DNA from: Tyto alba
Lineage: Eukaryota > Chordata > Aves > Strigiformes > Tytonidae
Length of the DNA stretch: 64,000 nt
Direction of reading: 5' to 3'
NCBI RefSeq assembly: GCF_018691265.1
Contig: NW_024881278.1
Span: 6,197,501-6,261,500 of the forward strand
Below the pieces are notes generated by a model, which saw only the letters and a list, made by a program, of their open reading frames with translations, was not told where the DNA came from and searched no databases. Position numbers and translations under genes: made by a program. This document shows positions 24,307 to 35,300 of the stretch, piece by piece (within the stretch, counting starts at the first letter, position 1; each line of letters begins with the position of its first letter).

Positions 24307-24696
24307 TAGGAACATGTTCCACAAGCTAAACTTTGGAAAAGAAAAAAAAATTGGCATTGTTTCAGTCTGCTTGAACACTGAAGGATTGGCTAAGTCTGAC
24401 AGTAGTTCCCCATCTCTGCTGTATCTAACAGCCCTGCCCCTCTGATGTTATCATGGTACAAAAGTTTCCACAAATGCTCCTTTCTGTTACCTCTCTTAAC
24501 TAATGCCTACACCTTCTAAAAAAGGATTAATACAATTTATTCCTCAGGAAAATTTATCAGACACACAAGTTATTTAATTTGGCATGAAGTCCCCTGTACC
24601 CTCAGGAATCAGAAACACTATGGATTTCAGTTGCTGGTTTCTGCTTTTTGCTATATGGTCACCATCCTGTAACCCCAAACTTACTGAACTTCTTGA

Positions 24697-24738
24697 GTTT
24701 CTCCACTGACTTCAGTGGGATTGCATTCAGGTACCTGA
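24697..24738. repeat. Possible old interspersed repeat fragment
   Basis: TCCACTGACTTCAGTGGGAT is close to the palindromic 'CCATTGACTTCAATGGG' core of the worn repeat group and is followed by CATTCAGGTACC. Confidence 0.4.
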
Positions 24739-26781
24739 CAGGTGGTATAAGGAGAAATGGAACTGAAAGTCAGTGAAATTGAAATCTCAGCTGGCTAGAG
24801 GCATTTCTGTTATCCTTTTTATGTAAACACATGACCAAAAAGAGAAAATTACTGTTGATAAAAACAGCTTCTCATCCACAGTTTGTGAAATAGCTAGTAC
24901 AGTCTCTTTTAGGAAAATGCATTCAATCACTTTCTCCAGAAACATATGTACATGCATACACATACATCTAAATCCTAAAAAGAGAAGGCTGTCATATCCA
25001 AACTTTGTATAGAAACAAATTTCTTTTAATGATTACTTTGACTACAGCCTTTTGATTCTCCTCAACACCTACCTGCATCTGATTCTGACCCATAAAGGCC
25101 AGTCTCCTGCAACAACCAGGAGAGAATGCTAGCACTTGGGGAAATACTGCATAAACACAAGTAAACTCTAATTGACAGATACACAGATTTTCATCTGAAT
25201 TGCATGCTTTCAGGACTTCAAAGTCTGTTTCAAAATTATCAGCGTATTATAGCATTTGTTTTGAAATGCAATTAATATTTATTGTATGAATCCTTCTGCC
25301 TTCCAAAATAATAATATTGTGCAATTATTTCTAAATAAATGTAATGACTTTGTTACTTTGAACTAGAAATAAACTCTGACTTTCTGTTCGGACAAAACAT
25401 GAGTATGTAAAGTTAGGCACAGTTGCGAAAGCAATCTAATCAACAAATGGAATTGCAAACAGGAGAAAACAATGGACAAGGAAATTAAATAATGAGTAGG
25501 ACTATTAAAGAACAGCTCCACTGATTTGGATATGCCACAGAAACGTCATTGCCCCAACCACTCTATCTCTCTTTCATGTAACCGGAATAAACTACGCCAT
25601 GATTTACGTTGTAAGCACTGTGTTTCTGTGTCATTTTAGAAGAACAGAATTTTCTGGATCTTGCCTTTCTTAGTTAATACACATGCACACACTCACACAA
25701 AACATATGTTAATAACTTCAGACCACAAATTTAATTTATCTCAGCTTTCCACCTGACATCATTTCTTGTCATGTGGCGCATACCCATCCGTAAACAAAAT
25801 GGGGATTCATTACCATAGCAACAGAGAGTGTGACTTTGATCAGCTTCAATGATTATTTGTAGGCACACACATTTACAGATATCAAAATCCTAAGTGAAGG
25901 CTGATTACCTTTTCTTTCTTTTTTTTTTTTTTAAATGAAAGCAGTTAAGTTGGTTTATACAGATGAGAAAGAATGCATGCTAAAGACACTAAAAAATACC
26001 TCTGAATGGAAAATGAAGCTACTGGCCACTAGCCCTGTGTCACTTCCAGTTACTTGTGAATATGTATATTCCTAATATGAATAATTTGATGTACGTGTCC
26101 TGTGACCAATAAAGTATTTTCTTTTTGTTCCCTGGCAGATGTGGTACTTAAGGCTGCACATGCAGGTGTTTTGGGGGCTGGCTCTTGTGGGATGAGAAGA
26201 GGTGGTAGCCTGTAGCTCGACAGAAAAAGAGAAAAAAAATCTGAACAATGTGTTGAAAAAGACTACAGTCAGAGCTGTGCAGGACCAGCTGTTTTTTTCT
26301 AATTAGAATAACAAAAATAGCACATGCTAAAATGTTTTTTTTTTCTCAAAAGCAATGAATGCTTTAGGAACTATAAGGAAAGAGCTCTAAAACCTATTTA
26401 AATGAAGGAACGTTTCAGGAGCCATATGGAGAAGAAAAAGAAAAGGCGAAAGTAGAGAAATGTTTTATTTTTAGCTAAATCTGAAGCATTTCAATTCTTC
26501 ATCCAGTGTTACATAGAAATTATCTTACTTTTAAACTTCCAGAAATGTCAGTGCTGATGCTGCCTATTGTATCATAGCTTAAACAAGATATTTTAAAATA
26601 CAGAGTGCATTTCAGTGAGGCATTCTTCCAGGCATTGTAAATTCCATTATATGCCCTGAACATGCATTGAGATATATTACTTATGATATATCTGTGTTCC
26701 AGTAATGTATGATAGCTGCACATAATGAAGTAGGTGACAAACACTCAAAACACACACTGTATCATCAGTCTTTTTTCGTCC
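24739..26781. other. Unannotated non-coding stretch
   Basis: Unique AT-rich DNA with a T-run at 25919-25932. A strong acceptor-like sequence (TTTTCTTTTTGTTCCCTGGCAG ending at 26138) is followed by a short open frame without a good donor. No gene is called. Confidence 0.45.
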
Positions 26782-26810
26782 TTTTTTTTTTTTTTTTTTT
26801 TTTCCCCCCC
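26782..26810. repeat. T22-C7 homopolymer junction
   Basis: Twenty-two T are followed directly by seven C, forming a pure pyrimidine tract. Confidence 0.95.
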
Positions 26811-27269
26811 TCTCCTTATCCTGAAGCACTGATGATTCAAAACTTTGAATACAGGAATAACATTTGTAACAGCTACGGCATTGTGGACATCTGCACTGTT
26901 AGAGTACTTTAGAATAAAGTCACATGGCCATAGGGAAATTTCACAGAATTAAAATCACAGTGACTTGCCAAGGTGTATAACTAGTTTGTTTTCAGCTGTT
27001 CTTCTCATGAATAATTACCAAGCAGGCATATCCTAAAGCTAGCACAAGCTGTCATTTCACGAGAAATATTCAATATTTAAAACAGAATTTAGAATTTAGA
27101 ATTTCATAAATGAAAATAATTACAGCATAGGCAAAATAGCACAGTTCAAGTGCTGTCATGTACTTCTTGCCTTTCTATGAGGCTTCCCAGAATCAACATG
27201 TTAGAGTCATATTAAATTATTTTTATAACTTAAAGAAAACCATGCAAAAGCAAGGGGAATTGCAAGTTG
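26811..27269. other. Unannotated non-coding stretch
   Basis: Small tandem GAATTTA-type repeats lie near 27085-27102. Nothing else was seen. Confidence 0.45.
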
Positions 27270-27294
27270 TTTTTTTTTTTTTTTTTTTTTTTTT
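27270..27294. repeat. T25 homopolymer
   Basis: An uninterrupted run of 25 T followed by CCCCAG. Read on the plus strand it looks like an extreme polypyrimidine tract with an acceptor, but no exon follows. Confidence 0.95.
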
Positions 27295-28689
27295 CCCCAG
27301 AACTAATACTTTGCTAGCATTTTACTGACTATTCCTTTATCAAAGAAAGAAAGAGAAAACACGGTAGGATCCCAAGACTTCCATCTGTTTCAGTCCATTC
27401 TGATCAAACATGCTACGTGTATTCTTTTCCACTGCCGTATGTGTGAGTGAGAGCCAACAATAGTGCAAAGCTGGACAGAAATAAGAGACAGAAATAAGAC
27501 AGAGGTGCAAGCGATGGGGTGTGCTTTACCTTGAAGCCTTCCTTAGACCCTTTACTACCCCTGCAGGTCCTTAACATAAAGCACAGACCTACGTTGCATC
27601 CACGGGAAGTCACACAAGTCTTTGGGCAATGACTACTCGGCCCCACCTCTCTTGCGCACCCACGGCACAGGCAGAAGTGGTCGTGGCCAACAGGCAGCCG
27701 GCTACAAGGGACTGGAATCTTGCTGCCCCACCAACAACCTTGTCTGCTTCAAGATCAGTTGCAACTGCTCTGTTATGCCAGCAAATATCAGGTCACGTCC
27801 CTGGGTTTTCTGGTTTTGCATCCCAAAGGGGACAAAAAAAAGGGAGATTGCGAGCCAAGAGAAAAGCGTGCTTTTCTTTCACACAAGGCTTAATATTGGC
27901 ACATTATTATAATGTTATGAAAATCTTTTTTGGAGCTTGAATAATGCCCCGAAATAGATATTGTGCTGGTTAATAAATTACATTTTCAAATGAGAGAGAT
28001 TTTATCACCAAAACATCTCATGATTAATTTCTAATGTGAAGCTTATGGCCCTAACTTAAAACATTTGATTTTGCATTTGTGTTCAAAGGTTGAGCACTTA
28101 GTAAAGTTTTTATAAGAAACTCACTGAATTTTTTTTTCCCCATATTGAAAAAAAAAAAAAAAATCACTAACCTGTTAATCCACTATAACTTCATAACCTC
28201 AATTACAGCTCTTGAGATGAAGGTGATTAAAAATAAGTATTTTCCCCTACTTTCAAAGAGCAGGTCATACCTTCCAAAGAAATTCTGTTTAAAATTTTTC
28301 AATGATACATTAATGACAATAATTAGAATGGGTCAGAAATGTTCCATAAGACATGTTTCACATTTTCTAACCAGTTCTAGCTATAACTAATTGGAGTTTT
28401 AACATCTCAAGTAGTACCACTGCAGTAAATAGGTTTATTTCTATAGGAAGTAAGAGGAGATAATCTAAAACTACATATGCTATGAGAAAAAGCTAGTAAA
28501 AAAGCCAGGGTATTAAAATTAAGAACTCACAGCTCCTAAACCTACATATAGACCATGAGGCCAGACTTCTGCTCTAATGAATTTTTTTTTTAAATTAATA
28601 ATTTATATTAATCGGCATTTTACTGAACTTGGCCCACTGCTAAAATCTGTGGCACACCTGGCACACCATTTTCTAATATGTTTGATTAA
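27295..28689. other. Unannotated non-coding stretch
   Basis: A GC-richer patch at 27530-27840 has several overlapping open frames. It also has a minus-strand donor-like site (TTCAAG|GTAAAG near 27528) whose acceptor is weak. An A-run lies at 28148-28162. No gene is recognised. Confidence 0.4.
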
Positions 28690-29010
28690 TTTACTGTTGT
28701 TGCTTCTGAGCAGCCCATGATCCATCTAAACACATTCTCAAATGACAAAATGAATCAATAAAGCAAAGGTGCCAGAGTGCAACAAAGTTGCAACTCAGTT
28801 TCTCAATTTTTCTGGATACGTTCAAGTCTCAAGCATGAAAATCTAATTCTTTAGCTGATTATTCCCAAGATCAACTCAGCATTGCAAATATTCACGCTTA
28901 TACATTCAGCATTCATTTTGTTAACATTCTCAATAAATCAATCAAAATCTTGCTTTTCTAATTAGTAGCCAATCAATAATCAAATATGACATTATTCACA
29001 AAAAGTTTAA
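28690..29010. promoter_or_regulatory. Possible conserved non-coding element
   Basis: Unique sequence with many homeodomain-type cores: AATGAATCAATAAAG, CTAATTAG, CAATAAATCAATCAAAAT and CCAATCAATAATCAAAT. All frames are closed and there are no simple repeats. It is judged on texture only. Confidence 0.28.
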
Positions 29011-29350
29011 AAAAATAAAAATGAAACAAAGGAAATTGAAACACAAACAAAAATACATCCAGATTAGATTATTTAATCCTACAGTTTACCAGAATTTCTG
29101 TTTAATTCTAACCACAAAAATTATTTCAGATTAATGATATAGTAACGCTTCTCAAGTGACAGAATAGATTTCCTTCTACTATTTGTCAAGCACGCTTTGG
29201 ATGTGTCTAAAAACACATCAGCTGTAAACAGGTAGGTGAATTCCACAGCAATCACCCACCACTGGGGCTGTTCAGATTTTTAGGCCTGGTGGTGAGATAA
29301 AATTAAACATAACATTTTTTGTGCTTCGGCAGCATTATGACTCCTGCATC
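29011..29350. other. Unannotated non-coding stretch
   Basis: A GTGCTTCGGCAGCA word near 29318 matches the start of U6 snRNA but the match stops there. Nothing else was seen. Confidence 0.4.
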
Positions 29351-29386
29351 AAAATAACTTTTTTTTTTTTTTTTTTAAGTTATTTT
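29351..29386. repeat. Inverted repeat around a T16 run
   Basis: AAAATAACTT and its exact reverse complement AAGTTATTTT flank 16 T, giving a potential 10-bp stem with a T loop. Confidence 0.8.
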
Positions 29387-29978
29387 CTGGTAATTAAATA
29401 AATGAATTGTTCTTGTGAAAAACACGGTACCTTACTGTGATCCTAAAACCTGGAAGAAAAAGAAAAACATTCTCCCAAATCCCTCTTGTCAATCCAACTT
29501 CCTAATGGTTCTCCTTTTTTCCTGCAATATTTCTCCAAATTGTGTTTGTGGCTGATATTTCCTACTCTGCCTTCCTCCCATGGGGAGCTGGAGCTCCACC
29601 TTCTACTCTTCCATTTGCAATCCATTTTAATAACTTTGTCTTCTCCAACAAATAAGAATTTTGCCATTGTCTTTAGGGGTACAAGAAGAGATTTTCAGTG
29701 AACTAAGCTGTATAGGTTTTTGTCTCATTTTAATCAGGATGTTGGTTGCACAATTCAATACTGATTGTGTAATCAGAAAGCAAGAAGAAACAGAACACAA
29801 ATGAATTACTATGGAAAAATTGTCCTCATAATGGGGTCACAAAGCATAGAGATATACATTTATAATACTCTGTCAAATTACATTATGCAAGGAAATACAT
29901 TATGTTAAGAGAAAGTATGTTTTAATTACAAGCACAATACTTCTTCAAATTGGGGGAAAATTGCTAACCCCTTTAAAA
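29387..29978. other. Unannotated non-coding stretch
   Basis: Short overlapping open frames lie on both strands at 29443-29701, with no splice support. Nothing is recognised. Confidence 0.45.
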
Positions 29979-29979
29979 A

Positions 29980-30028
<49 letters not shown>

Positions 30029-30035
30029 GTTATTA
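29979..30035. repeat. (ATT)n trinucleotide microsatellite
   Basis: About 17 pure ATT units, one GTT variant and two further ATT units precede the AAATTT array. Confidence 0.97.
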
Positions 30036-30092
30036 TTTAAATTTAAATTTAAATTTAAATTTAAATTTAAATTTAAATTTAAATTTAAATTT
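30036..30092. repeat. (AAATTT)n palindromic hexamer array
   Basis: Nine and a half perfect AAATTT units follow the ATT array directly. Each unit is its own reverse complement, so the whole 57 bp can fold on itself or extrude as a cruciform. Apparent Lys-Phe and Asn-Leu repeats in translated frames come from this array and are not protein. Confidence 0.97.
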
Positions 30093-30723
30093 AGCATCAA
30101 TATGCACAGAAGTGCCTGCACAAGGTAGACATCCTCTGCTGTTAAGGAGCATGTGTGTGCCCGAACAAAATTTAGCACCGCAAGATTTTCCAATTATTAT
30201 TTTTTCTCTATTTTTTTCCTGACCATCAATGTGTAAAATAAAGAGATCTAAACAGTAAGGCAATAGTAGTTTGTTGTCATGTACGTGACAGCAATTATAC
30301 TGTGGTCTCACTAAGTGTGTTGCAGAAACAGTAGATTATTTAAATCACAGAAAATAGAATACAAAATAAAAAGAGAAAGCATAAAGTTTGGGGTTTTTTT
30401 AGCTTTCCTTTGTTAATCTAAACAAGTATTTAAAGAACAGCATCCTAGTGAGAAAAAGGATGTTAGGATACACAATTCACCTTATAATTGTAAATTAAGT
30501 TTCAATAGGTGCAAAGGCAAACACAAACTTTTTACAATCCATTATAGGGAATGACATAATACAACAGGTATTGGACATGCCTGTGTGTTAGATAAATTTA
30601 GAGATGTTGTGAATCTTTTGAAACCTTTATTTTTCCACATATGAATTTTGGCTACAAATCAAATAATTGTCAGACTAAGTGCTGAGTATAAAATAAAGGC
30701 AACATTTTGCTCTGCTGTCTCAC
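30093..30723. other. Unannotated non-coding stretch
   Basis: Nothing recognised before the candidate minus-strand exon. Confidence 0.45.
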
Positions 30724-30847
30724 CTGTACATGCAGTATTAACCACAAAGCGGTAACTACAAATAGAAGTCTCAGCTCTAAGACCACTACCCAGGCTAAAG
30801 GTGTGTCCCTCCTCCCAGCCCCGGTTTTCTGGGATAACAGCAAGTAG
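30724..30847 (-). other. Candidate 124-nt coding exon (minus), unrecognised
   Basis: On the minus strand an acceptor (TTCCTGTGTATTTTCAAAG) opens 41 codons that end at TGTACAG|GTGAGA, a strong donor. The frame contains no stop. The peptide starts LLAVIPENRGWEEGH and ends YRFVVNTACT, and it matches no family I know. The acceptor uses AAG rather than CAG. The patch is locally GC-richer than its surroundings, which raises both the chance that it is real and the chance of a random open frame. Confidence 0.22.
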
Positions 30848-32043
30848 CTTTGAAAATACACAGGAATAAGCAGCTTTGAAAATATTCAGCTTTTGCTTCA
30901 ACAGTCCTGTAAATACCCTGAGTACAAGAATGTATTTGCAAGGAGGAGGAAAACACATGGGAAAGGGGAAGCTTGGTCATGTAATTCTCTAACTAAAATG
31001 TAATTTTACTTATTAAACTCTTGCTTTAAAAAATTATTTTTTAAAAAAAATCATTGCCAGCTTTGAGATGTGTACCCTATTCACCCAAAGGTTTTCTGGA
31101 TACACTAAAACATCTTTCTTACCACAAGGTGGCATCTTCTTATTTTTCTATAAAACATGTGAATATTTACATAATTTGAATAATTTTCTACACCTGAACA
31201 TTTCTAATTTTTTTTTTATGACAGCCATTTAACATCTGTATAGATACCTAGCAATGATGTTAGACTTCACCTCACAAATGCTCATGGAACTATCTGCTGC
31301 TGTTTTTCATATACCTTTTTACAGACATTACATATATACTGAATCCCTTCACTAAACAACGTGCTGACAAGACTTATAAGAACACACAAACACCCCTTTC
31401 AAATTCTGGGGCAAACCAAATGAAGAACTCACAACACATGTTAAAAATGCTGAGCTTTCTCCCAAAACTCCTATTGAAAGAGTACATTATTGTAATAATC
31501 TCACCAGTTTCTCAGCATGCAGGTATTTTAAAATACAACACAGAAATCCACTAAAGTCAAGGAACTTTACACTCCATACTTTATACACATAACTCAAACC
31601 AATTCTAAAAACACAGAAAAATGCATAAAAAGCATGAGCAGGTTTGTTGGTTTTCTGGTTTTGGTTTTTGTTTTTGTTTTTTTTAAAAATCGGACCAGAT
31701 CACTACTAATATAACCCATATGAGAAGTAAAAAGGGAAAAGTTAAAGTCTCTCCCTCTCTAATAACTTTCATTTTGCAGTTATTAGTCTTCTTCTAAAGG
31801 TGAAGATTTTCATCTAATCAGAAGAGCGTAAAGTCTACCGACTATGTTCAACTTAACACAAGTAGAAATTACTACATAAGTGAGAAATCAGATGACTGAG
31901 TTCCCATGACAGACCTTGATCCCCCCTGCTAAGACATTTCTTTAAAAGCCAAAAAGAGAAAGATTATTTGATTTTTTTTTTTTTTAAAATACTACAGCTT
32001 CATTAGATATGATCCTAGGTTTACTGATTCAACTACAAAGCTG
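30848..32043. other. Unannotated non-coding stretch
   Basis: A T-rich TTTTG/TTTTTG tract lies at 31642-31684. Otherwise this is unique AT-rich sequence with nothing recognised. Confidence 0.45.
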
Positions 32044-32082
32044 CTGTTGACTTCAAAAGGCTATGGACTCAGGCTCCTGCCC
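32044..32082. repeat. Possible old interspersed repeat fragment
   Basis: TGTTGACTTCAAAAGGCTAT followed by GGACTCAGGCTCC resembles the 'TTGACTTCAATGGGCTTTGGATCAGGCCC' type of ending. The match is weak. Confidence 0.35.
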
Positions 32083-34326
32083 CATAATTAAGAGACGTTT
32101 AACAAGCATGGTACACCCACAAACTGAGGGAAATTTTATGCCCAAACTTTTTCAGGAAGATATTAAAAATTAATGCTTCTGAAAGGTTTTGGAAATACTT
32201 CTCTGCTTCCTCAAACTGGTCCCAACTATGAAATTTTATCTCAGATACTAAACAATTTCTAAGTTAAGGGGCTTTTTTTTTATCTTTTCAAAGAAAATTA
32301 GCTTGTTTTCTTAATTTGAAACAATTTACTTCAAAATTTATCTCAAAGAAATTTTGATTTTAAATGCTTGATTCTGAAATTAAGGTTTTTGAGCCAAAAG
32401 CAAGAATTTTCTCCTTTACAGTCAATGGTTTCAGATCTAGGTGCAGTAATTCTGAATATTGTACCACTGTAAAAGAGCATCAGAATATTTCTAGCCCTGA
32501 TTCTTCCACCCCCCTCTAAACAAGATATTGGATACATATTTTTGGTTTCCATTTAATTACTTTTCAACGAGCAGCAAAATGTCATATTGTTTATCATAAA
32601 CACGGCTGCAGTTTTGCTAAAACAGTTTGTGCTCTCAGTTTCCTCCGAGTCCCAACTGAGACACCAATACAGGGAGGTGGACGTATAGATGAGGACACAT
32701 AGATCCTGACCTGCTTGGCTATAAATGAGTAGCTTCACTTGAGAGCTGAATCACGTATCAGTTTAAAAGCAGTGAGATGAGAATGTAATCGTCTGAAAAT
32801 ACAAATGAAGCAATAGGTCTAGACCATTACGTTCACTCCCAATTATTTGCAGCTGCAAAAACATACAGACAATATTTTTCACATACAAAATTCTATTTTG
32901 GGGCCCAGACAAAAATCAGTTACTATCTCTTATCTACTGTTTGGGGAGAGCTTTCAGAAACCATGAGTTACAGCAGAAATCTTCTAACCGAACTAATGTC
33001 TAGCAGACCATCTGCAAATAAAATTATTTCAAAAATTATTCAGTCAAGCCACATCACTTTAAAGAGACAGGTATGATTTTTGCTTCTAATGTTACCTGAG
33101 AACTGAAAAGAAATTAAAAAAAACACTCTTGCATGCACAAGTAACAGGATACTTATACTAATATACTACAAACAATACAGCTCTACCACAAGTACAAAAC
33201 AACATATCAAATTGGTAGAAAAATTTGGAGTGAATTTTAAAGGGCATTCCTTCAATGGACTATCATGTAAAGATCCCTTTAGTTTTGATTTAATGGAAGT
33301 AGTTAAGAACAAAAACAATGGCTCCAAAATAATCTGCTGTAGTTTCTTTTTTGTGTGTTGTTTGTTTTTGTCAGGTATCCACACCAAAGCATTACTCTAT
33401 TTCTACAGGAAGACCTGTTTTTAATCAGTAAGGCATTCCCTTTGGGCCAAGCGGAGCATTTTGGTAGGTCTGGTGAGAGTTAGGAAATCCTTTCTCCCAC
33501 CCCTAATCCTTCCAGGACGGGGCTCTCAACAGCTCCTCAGGCCTCCTGATGGCATTAGAGAGCCAGGGGTGCGGGGCCAGAGGTGACACTGCTGCTGCCC
33601 TCAGCAAAGGTGCCCCCCTCATTAGTCCAAAAGTAGAAAAACACAGGTAGGCATGGGGTCGTGATCACTGAGATTGTGCTAAAACCTCTGGCCACTTTCA
33701 GACTTTGTAAGTCCCCCCCATCTGCCTGCAGACAGAGGCAGATGTGATCAGTGTTTAAAGCATCCGGACCAAATATGCAACAGCTCCAAGAAAATATAAA
33801 CATGCACTACATGCATTACCATGTCCTTAGTGCATGTATCTCGGTGCACATCCATATCTACCTGTACTAAATATAATACTTAATCTTCAAGTAAGTTGAT
33901 AAATGTAGACTGACATTCTGTGCAATATCACTACACAATTCTCTTGATGTTTAGAGCTCAAAAAAAAAAAAAAAATCAAGGAGACAGGAGTTGTTTAATT
34001 TGTACAGAAAAATGTGTGAACAAGCCCACCTTTGCTAGATCCAGTGGAGATGCTTTAATTTAGTAGCTGAAGCTCTGGCCTAACACAGGACACATCATCA
34101 TGAAGTCCAATTTCACTTTACTGAACATGATCTTACTAGTAACTTTCTTCATCATAAAATGCCTTGATTTGTGTGCAGTATATATAAACTAAACACACTG
34201 CCAAGGTATTTGAAGCACAAGATGTGACATCCTTGATGACAATTCCTAGGTCACGGTACACTTCAATCGCTTCTGTGCTGTTAACTAATGCTTAGTAATA
34301 ACAATACTAACAACAAAATAACTTAA
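32083..34326. other. Unannotated non-coding stretch
   Basis: Mostly AT-rich. A distinctly GC-richer block lies at about 33480-33760 (see findings), with no recognised gene. A 16-A run lies at 33960-33975. Confidence 0.45.
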
Positions 34327-34410
34327 GGGCAAAATCCTCTGTGCTGAAGTGAAAAGGAGGATTACTGCTGACTTTATTGTGGGGGTGAAATCTTGGCCCC
34401 AGTCAGACCC
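34327..34410. repeat. Old interspersed repeat, both ends legible
   Basis: The left end GGGCAAAATCCTCTGTGCTG and the right end GGGGTGAAATCTTGGCCCC match the ends of worn repeats with 'GGTGAAATCCTGGCCCC' wording. The middle is diverged. Confidence 0.5.
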
Positions 34411-34999
34411 ACAGGATTATACAGCTGGCCTACCAGAAAAACAATGTGATAACTGAAACAAGTATTAAACTCCTCTTCTATATTTTACTCTTCACACTAG
34501 ATAAATTAACGTGGTTCAATAAATTCTGCTTAGAAACTGGTGAACACGCCACAGAATGCACATATACTGTAAACACAGCAGAAAATATTTTCTGGTTCTC
34601 ACATATAACTTCCCTTCGCTGTTCTGCATTTGAGGTGCTTCCCTAAGCAGCGCAACCACCGCTCAAATGATACTTGGTCCAGCGGCATCTCTGCTGCAGC
34701 TGTTATCATCACATCTCTTTCATATTATCCTAAGCTCTTTTTATATTAGAATATAACAATCTATATTAAAAGCTCCAGTGCTATTAACAGTTACCATGGC
34801 TCGTGTGCAAGATACTGCTATTATTCCACATTACAGAACAGTACTGAAGGAATTCAAAATCCCAGTATGGTTAGTGTGAGTATATAACTTTTCCATGGCA
34901 GCTATTTCAAGTTACCTCTCCATGAATTGCAAGAGAGATATCAATAATTTCCAGCTAAATCAATATGTTTTGCCTAGGAAGCAGAGTTCTTCCACATGT
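34411..34999. other. Unannotated non-coding stretch
   Basis: Nothing recognised. Confidence 0.45.
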
Positions 35000-35300
35000 C
35001 AGTATAAGAAAATGAAAAGCAGATCTTCTATTTTGGTATCTTATGGGTTAGTCTGTTATTCTAATTAATAAATTGTGCAGACAGCCTTCATCTCCTTATA
35101 GTTTACTCCACACTTCCTTTAATTTATCAGTGCAAAATTATTTAGCAGAAACTCATTAATCGAATTTCTTCTGACAGAAAAGCATTATTAGATATGTTAA
35201 ATCTCAACAATGTTGCTTCAAAACAGCTGTAGCCATGGATTTTTTAAGCTTTAATTGAACATCTGTGCACTTTAATTAATTTGAACAAAATGCAAAGAAA
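35000..35300. promoter_or_regulatory. Possible conserved non-coding element
   Basis: Contains CTAATTAATAAATTG, CTCATTAATCGAATT, GCTTTAATTGAAC and CTTTAATTAATTTG, all paired homeodomain-like sites, in unique non-repetitive sequence. Frames are closed. It is judged on texture only. Confidence 0.28.

Noticed and set aside
26139..26195. Short open frame beginning ATG after a strong acceptor
   Set aside because: No good donor follows, and the frame is only about 18 codons long.
29317..29345. GTGCTTCGGCAGCA resembling the start of U6 snRNA
   Set aside because: The match covers only about 14 bases. The rest of the U6 sequence and its expected length are missing, and a match this short is expected by chance.
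29945..30311. Minus-strand frames with Asn, Asn-Leu or Lys-Phe repeats
   Set aside because: They are translation of the ATT and AAATTT arrays.
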